The notes beneath the pieces are model-generated. The model ran no database searches. It saw nothing but the letters and a program-made list of their open reading frames with translations, and was not told the origin of the DNA. Source: Cytophagales bacterium (lineage in GTDB: Bacteria; Bacteroidota; Bacteroidia; Cytophagales; Cyclobacteriaceae). Taken from it: 9,235 nt of DNA. Of the stretch, positions 5,577 to 9,235 are shown piece after piece. A program made the position numbers and the translations under genes. The stretch lies in the NCBI GenBank assembly GCA_029262955.1, contig JAJCYL010000257.1:1-9235 (forward strand), given 5' to 3'. The number at the start of each line of letters is the position of its first letter. Positions within the stretch are counted from its first letter, which is position 1.

Positions 5577-6713
5577 ATGACCACAGTTCTAATATCTCCG
5601 GACAAATTCAAGGGTTCACTAACTGCTTATCAGGTTTGCCAGGCTATAGAGGTTGGTATTCATAGATATAATCCAGATGTGGTATGTATTTTGCACCCCC
5701 TGGCTGATGGGGGGGAGGGCACACTGGATGCGCTTGACAATTCACTTCAACTTAAGTCAGTAAATCTTACTGTCAATGACCCATTGTTTAGACCGATTCA
5801 AGCTGAATATAAGCTACAGGATCAATCTGCCTATATAGAAATGTCACGTGCCTCAGGATTGGAGTTGCTATCTCATCAGGAAAGAAACTGCATGTTAACC
5901 ACATCTTTTGGAACAGGAGAGTTAATCTCAGACGCTATAGCGAAAGGTGCCAGCAAAATATATTTATTTATCGGAGGAAGTGCCACCAATGATGCCGGAA
6001 TTGGTCTACTGTCTGCCTTGGGCTATAATTTCTTGAATGAGAATGGTGAAGAAATAAATCCAACTGGAGCTGGGCTAGAAGACATTGTTCAAATTGACGA
6101 CTCACAGTTGAAATTTGAAAGAGAGAGAATAACTGTAACTGTAGTATGTGACGTGACCAATCCACTCTTCGGACCTCATGGTGCTGCCTATATTTACGGA
6201 CCTCAAAAAGGTGCCTCACCAGAGGACATAAGAAAGCTGGACCTTGGTTTGAGGAACTTTAATGCGGTGGTCAAATCAAAATATGGGAAGGATCTGTCAA
6301 GCATTGCCGGTGGTGGTGCAGCTGGTGGAATTGGTGCTGGAGCTGTAGGGCTTTTAAATGCAGAATTGCAGCCAGGTATTGAAAGCGTTATGGAGATTAG
6401 TAATTACAAAAGTCATTTGAAGGATGTCGATCTAGTTGTTACGGGTGAAGGAAAAATGGACAAGCAAACAGTCCAGGGGAAAGTCATCGAAGGTGTATTT
6501 AATTCAGCAACTGAGAAAGGGATACCCATGTCCATTGTTTGTGGGATAGCTGAAGATCTGGATACTATCAGGCTAAAAATTAATTCACCAATATATCAAT
6601 TGAAGACTGATGGCTTATCACTGGATTATGCGATTGCCAATGCAAAAGAGTTGGTCGAATTAAGGGCTTTTGAGGCGATTAAAGACTTTACTGAGAAAAG
6701 GCACGAGTATTAA
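5577..6713 (+). CDS. Glycerate kinase (GlxK/GarK family)
   Basis: It phosphorylates D-glycerate with ATP; characterised members of this family (E. coli GarK and GlxK) make 2-phosphoglycerate, feeding glyoxylate-, serine- or sugar-acid-derived glycerate into glycolysis. The 378 residues match family length. Motifs in order are ISPDKFKGSLTA (6-17), LADGGEGTLDAL (42-53), SFGTGE (110-115), GGSATNDAGIGLLSALG (133-149), CDVTNPLFGPHGAA (191-204), GGGAAGGIGAG (245-255) and VVTGEGKMDKQT (287-298). The conserved N-terminal SPDKFKGS follows the ATG almost at once and no alternative upstream or nearby start fits, so the start at 5577 is firm. That start is only 4 nt beyond the T-tract of the dnaJ terminator, leaving no room for a separate promoter after the terminator or for a Shine-Dalgarno site outside the hairpin. 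The substrate and the 2- versus 3-phosphate product are inferred from the family. Confidence 0.93.
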   Translation: MTTVLISPDKFKGSLTAYQVCQAIEVGIHRYNPDVVCILHPLADGGEGTLDALDNSLQLKSVNLTVNDPLFRPIQAEYKLQDQSAYIEMSRASGLELLSHQERNCMLTTSFGTGELISDAIAKGASKIYLFIGGSATNDAGIGLLSALGYNFLNENGEEINPTGAGLEDIVQIDDSQLKFERERITVTVVCDVTNPLFGPHGAAYIYGPQKGASPEDIRKLDLGLRNFNAVVKSKYGKDLSSIAGGGAAGGIGAGAVGLLNAELQPGIESVMEISNYKSHLKDVDLVVTGEGKMDKQTVQGKVIEGVFNSATEKGIPMSIVCGIAEDLDTIRLKINSPIYQLKTDGLSLDYAIANAKELVELRAFEAIKDFTEKRHEY

Positions 6714-6837
6714 CACTTATGAATCTGTCACTCAGTTTTTTCTCTAAGAAGCGGTTCTGACTACATTAACGTTTTTAAAATTTTTTCTTCTACTAAATAT
6801 CTGAAACTCAATTTAATATTTAACGTATGTTAGGGTC

Positions 6838-7728
6838 ATGTGGAGAGCGACCTTGGTTTGTAGCATTGCTGCACTGACCTGTTCCGTCAGTTTGGCACAG
6901 CTCAAACAGTTTTATTCCGTTTCTGACGATGGTACATACGATGCCATCAACTTCACATTAAATGCCACGTCTGGCTCTTGCTATATTCGGTCAGATGCCA
7001 ATAATCTTCCCCTGAATATTTACGGCAATCCGGATTTCGAAAAAATTAATCCAAATTTCCAGTCCTGGGTTGAGGATAGAACGAACTTCGTCAATCTTGA
7101 TTTGGAAGATTACAATTCTTCTGGCTTCAGTACAAGTATTAGCTATAATGTATTCGGGCCGGATAAGAAGGGTAAGAACTTTTGGAAAATTTATTTATCG
7201 AATAAAAAAGAGTACTCACTAAACCTCAATTACGGTATTGGAATGGCTGATGTTGATCTTGCTGGAGTCCCTTTAAAAAATCTGAATATTAAGACAGGCA
7301 GCGCAGATGTCACAGTGAATTATTCACAGGAATTGAGCAATCTCATTGAAATGGATACATTTTATGTGAAAGTTGATTTGGGTTCTCTTGAAGCCAGAAA
7401 GATGCACCTCTATAAGGCGAGTACCATCATTACTGACATTGGTTTTGGAAATGTAACCTTAGATTTTAGTGGTGTGCCTGTAAAGAGAAGCTCCATTGAA
7501 GCGATGGTTGGAGCGGGGAACCTGGAAGTACTCTTACCACGAAAAGGTGCACCTGTAATTATATATATCAATAATTCTCCCCTTTGTAGTGTCCGATTAG
7601 CTAAAGGCTTTGAAGAAGTTGACGACAATGTGTACGTAAATATGGACTATGAGTCATCCGCTGAGAACTTACTTACTTTTAATGTTGATGTCGCTTTGGG
7701 CAATGTTTCCTTCAAATACAGCAAGTAA
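6838..7728 (+). CDS. Secreted beta-repeat protein, uncharacterised (toast-rack/DUF4097-like)
   Basis: I do not recognise a specific function. The 296-residue product has a clear Sec signal peptide (WRATLVCSIAALTCSVSLA, likely cut after Ala20 before QLKQF), with no lipoprotein box and no later membrane segment, so it is probably periplasmic or exported. After a variable N-terminal half, the C-terminal half is rich in alternating hydrophobic strands with a repeated unit. Residues 133-160 (GIGMADVDLAGVPLK then GSADVTV) and 202-232 (GFGNVTLDFSGVPVK then GAGNLEVL) align with each other, and the protein ends in a further GNVSF strand. Such short G-x-[NAS]-x-[VL] rungs are typical of the parallel-beta toast-rack or DUF4097 adhesin-like folds; membership is tentative. 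The ATG at 6838 has TTAGGG 3 nt upstream, and the in-frame stop TAA at 6814-6816 excludes a much longer product. It precedes an ABC transporter operon by 56 bp, which has its own promoter-like box, so shared function is not implied. Confidence 0.75.
   Translation: MWRATLVCSIAALTCSVSLAQLKQFYSVSDDGTYDAINFTLNATSGSCYIRSDANNLPLNIYGNPDFEKINPNFQSWVEDRTNFVNLDLEDYNSSGFSTSISYNVFGPDKKGKNFWKIYLSNKKEYSLNLNYGIGMADVDLAGVPLKNLNIKTGSADVTVNYSQELSNLIEMDTFYVKVDLGSLEARKMHLYKASTIITDIGFGNVTLDFSGVPVKRSSIEAMVGAGNLEVLLPRKGAPVIIYINNSPLCSVRLAKGFEEVDDNVYVNMDYESSAENLLTFNVDVALGNVSFKYSK
7234..7533 (+). repeat. Two divergent beta-repeat units within the secreted protein gene
   Basis: The units at 7234-7317 and 7441-7533 encode the pattern G-[IF]-G-x-x-(x)-[VL]-D-[LF]-[AS]-G-V-P-[LV]-K, then about 10 residues, then G-[SA]-x-[DN]-[VL]. 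The similarity is at protein level only; the DNA copies have diverged, indicating an old duplication or structural repetition, not a recent tandem duplication. Confidence 0.55.
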
Positions 7729-7757
7729 TTAGACGTTCCTCATTGACGAATACCATC

Positions 7758-7765
7758 TATCTTTG
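7758..7765 (+). promoter_or_regulatory. Bacteroidota -7 promoter element before the ABC transporter operon
   Basis: TATCTTTG is an exact match to the TAnnTTTG consensus and is followed by C, as is common. It lies 20 bp before the TTG start, which predicts transcription starting near 7770-7773 and a leader of about 12-15 nt. The -33 region is weak: GTTC (7735-7738) is at the right spacing but is a poor match to TTTG. The box lies in the 56-bp gap after the secreted-protein gene, so the transporter is probably transcribed on its own. Confidence 0.55.
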
Positions 7766-7792
7766 CCTCCTTTAGAAAAACAGGTTGGAGGC
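7765..7792. repeat. GC-rich inverted repeat flanking the TTG start of the ABC ATPase gene
   Basis: GCCTCC (7765-7770) and GGAGGC (7787-7792) are perfect 6-bp complements separated by 16 nt, and the right arm includes the last base of the TTG start codon. In a transcript reading through from upstream this hairpin would hold the start codon. If transcription begins near 7770-7773 from the adjacent -7 box, the left arm is largely left out of the mRNA. A regulatory role is speculative. Confidence 0.3.
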
Positions 7793-8699
7793 TCTATCTA
7801 TAAAAAATATTACTAAAGAATACATCGGGCATGTTGCCTTAGATGATGTTAGTATATCTGTCCCTCAAAGCAGTATATATGGGTTACTAGGGCCGAATGG
7901 TGCCGGGAAAACAACCCTTATAAGAATTGTAACTCAAATTATTGCCGCGGATGCAGGCGAAATTTTCTTCAAGGGTAAAAAAATAGAACCGAAGGATATT
8001 TTCAGAATCGGCTATCTCCCGGAAGAAAGAGGCTTATACAAAAAGATGAAAGTCGGTGAGCAGTTGTTGTATCTCGCACGGCTTAAGGGTGTCTCCAAGA
8101 CGGAAGCAATTCATAAGATTAGGTTGTGGCTTAAAAAACTCGATCTCGAAGGTTGGTGGAACAAAAATGTACAGGATTTATCCAAGGGAATGCAACAAAA
8201 GATTCAGTTCATTGCTACTATCATGGCAGATCCTGAGTTGATCATCCTTGACGAACCGTTTTCCGGCTTTGATCCCATTAATGCCAATACTATAAAGGAT
8301 GAAATCCTTCAACTTAGAGACGAGGGAGCGACGATAATATTTTCAACACATCGAATGGAATCTGTTGAAGAATTGTGCGATCACATTGCATTGATTGATA
8401 GGTCAAAAAAAATATTGGAAGGGTCTCAGGAAGATATCAAAAACAGCTTTAGATCCAATACCTATAGAATAGAGCACAGAGGGAAATTAAGTGACTTACC
8501 TGAGCGATTTCAGGTGAATGATTCTGCTGATAGTGGCATGGGAAATTGGAAATCAGAGATTACCATTTTAAACGGTGAATCGGGAAATGATCTCCTAAAA
8601 CATTTGATTGAAAAATCAGAGATTGTGTCGTTCAATGAGAAAATTCCCACAATGAACGAAATATTCATAAGTAAAGTAAACGAAGGAATAAATGAATAA
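7785..8699 (+). CDS. ABC-2 type transporter ATP-binding protein (NatA-like)
   Basis: This is the ATPase subunit that powers an ABC-2 exporter; the substrate is unknown. The 304 residues contain Walker A GPNGAGKTT (36-44) and a Q-loop region reading IGYLPEERGLY (75-85), with Glu80 where most ABC ATPases have Gln. The signature LSKGMQQK (132-139), Walker B LIILDEP (152-158, catalytic Glu157), D-loop SGFDP (160-164) and H-loop His189 (FSTHRM) follow. An ABC-2 ATPase C-terminal extension starts at about 215. All catalytic elements are intact. The start is TTG at 7785: an in-frame TAG lies at 7773-7775, no ATG or GTG intervenes, and the first later Met (about residue 88) is past Walker A. No Shine-Dalgarno sequence is evident, only AGG touching the start. 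The last 8 nt overlap the permease start, showing an operon. The Glu in the Q-loop is, as I recall, usual in this NatA-like subfamily, not a defect. Confidence 0.93.
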   Translation: MEALSIKNITKEYIGHVALDDVSISVPQSSIYGLLGPNGAGKTTLIRIVTQIIAADAGEIFFKGKKIEPKDIFRIGYLPEERGLYKKMKVGEQLLYLARLKGVSKTEAIHKIRLWLKKLDLEGWWNKNVQDLSKGMQQKIQFIATIMADPELIILDEPFSGFDPINANTIKDEILQLRDEGATIIFSTHRMESVEELCDHIALIDRSKKILEGSQEDIKNSFRSNTYRIEHRGKLSDLPERFQVNDSADSGMGNWKSEITILNGESGNDLLKHLIEKSEIVSFNEKIPTMNEIFISKVNEGINE

Positions 8700-9235
8700 A
8701 ATATTCCTCATATTAAGTAGAGAATACCTGGTCAGGGTCAAGAAGAAGTCCTTTGTGATTATGACCTTTTTGGGCCCGTTACTTTTTGCTGGTATTACCA
8801 TAGTTCCAATTTGGTTGAGTTCAGAAGCTATTGAGGAACGAGTGGTTTACATCAAAGATGACACTGGTCTTTTTCAGGAAAAATTCAGAAACACTAAAAA
8901 CACCAGGTACATATTTGTTGAAATTAGTATTGAAGGTGCTAAGGAGAATGTAAGCGAACATCTTACCCCCAACCTATTACATATTCCTGCATTTGATTTC
9001 GGAAATCCTCAAGGTGTTGTCTTCTATTCCAATTCTAATCCGAGTTTTTCATTGATGAATGACCTCAATCGGCTTCTTAAGTCTGAGATCGAAGAGATCA
9101 AATTGGCACGGTCAGGGTTGAATAGAGAAGTGATAGACAATCTGAAAGTTAATCTGAGTATTGATACAGTAAACCTTTCCGAGGGTACTGAAAAAGAAAG
9201 CAATGTTGGAGTCGCTACCGCGGTAGGGTATATCG
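8692..9235 (+). CDS. ABC-2 type transporter permease, N-terminal part (3' end outside window)
   Basis: The frame is open from ATG 8692 to the window edge (181 codons plus one base). It starts with a basic amphipathic N-terminus (MNKIFLILSREYLVRVKKKS), then a transmembrane helix at about 21-41 (FVIMTFLGPLLFAGITIVPIW). A large non-membrane segment follows (about 42-170), expected on the periplasmic side, and the end (VGVATAVGYI) appears to enter the second helix. This layout is that of the NatB-like ABC-2 membrane subunit, paired with the ATPase encoded just upstream. The 8-nt overlap with the ATPase gene (ATGAATAA) and an AAGGA at 8683-8687 support the start and translational coupling. The substrate cannot be told from this part. 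Confidence 0.85.
   Translation, partial: MNKIFLILSREYLVRVKKKSFVIMTFLGPLLFAGITIVPIWLSSEAIEERVVYIKDDTGLFQEKFRNTKNTRYIFVEISIEGAKENVSEHLTPNLLHIPAFDFGNPQGVVFYSNSNPSFSLMNDLNRLLKSEIEEIKLARSGLNREVIDNLKVNLSIDTVNLSEGTEKESNVGVATAVGYI

Noticed and set aside
1097..6713. Possible serine-glycerate pathway cluster (sdaAA plus glycerate kinase)
   Set aside because: The genes are 3.5 kb apart, on opposite strands, and separated by unrelated housekeeping operons; no hydroxypyruvate reductase or aminotransferase is present.
6714..6837. T-rich 124-bp gap after glycerate kinase examined for a terminator or promoter
   Set aside because: T runs are present but without a convincing stem, and the best -7-like box (TATGTTAG, 6826-6833) is too close to the ATG and has no -33 partner.
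7785..8699. Glu in place of the Q-loop Gln in the ABC ATPase as a sign of inactivity
   Set aside because: The YLPEERGLY form is typical of this NatA-like subfamily, and Walker A, signature, Walker B and H-loop are all intact.

Overview
This 9.2 kb window reads as ordinary chromosome of a Gram-negative Bacteroidota bacterium, most likely of the Cytophagales or a close relative. The basis is the protein character (short zinc-free adenylate kinase, Obg without a C-terminal extension, SKxD G4 motif in Obg, ABC-2 ATPase with a YLPEERGLY-type Q-loop), the KDO gene kdsB implying lipopolysaccharide, weak Shine-Dalgarno sequences, and a perfect Bacteroidota -7 promoter box (TAnnTTTG) before one gene. 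Assignment below phylum is inference. There are no rRNA or tRNA genes, mobile elements, phage genes or CRISPR arrays, and the window is almost fully coding (largest intergenic gap about 130 bp).

Layout. Positions 2-1092 (+): the 3' end of an NfeD-family membrane protein gene, overlapping kdsB (CMP-KDO synthetase) by 4 nt. Positions 1097-2011 (-): sdaAA, the Fe-S L-serine dehydratase alpha subunit, convergent with kdsB across a 4-bp gap. A 128-bp divergent intergenic region follows, with a palindrome and a hairpin-embedded promoter-like box. Positions 2140-3728 (+): adk and obg, 14 bp apart. Positions 3817-5515 (+): grpE and dnaJ, the DnaK co-chaperones, 4 bp apart and closed by a strong intrinsic terminator. 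Positions 5577-6713 (+): a glycerate kinase gene whose start codon lies 4 nt after that terminator's T-tract. Positions 6838-7728 (+): an uncharacterised secreted beta-repeat protein. Positions 7785-9235 (+): an ABC-2 type exporter, ATPase plus the N-terminal part of its permease, overlapping by 8 nt.

How the genes work together. adk and obg are growth and ribosome-assembly housekeeping genes. grpE and dnaJ form the nucleotide-exchange and J-protein arms of the DnaK cycle. The ABC ATPase and permease form one transporter. SdaAA (serine to pyruvate) and glycerate kinase both sit around three-carbon metabolism, but they are not in one operon and no pathway link can be claimed.

I found no new multi-gene system. 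The most interesting observation is in DnaJ. Of the four CxxCxGxG zinc motifs only the middle two remain, so exactly the pair forming zinc centre I (motifs 1 and 4) is gone, while zinc centre II (motifs 2 and 3) is intact. Lesser points are the terminator abutting the glycerate kinase start, the palindromes in the sdaAA-adk region, the internally repeated secreted protein, and a TTG start codon held in an inverted repeat.
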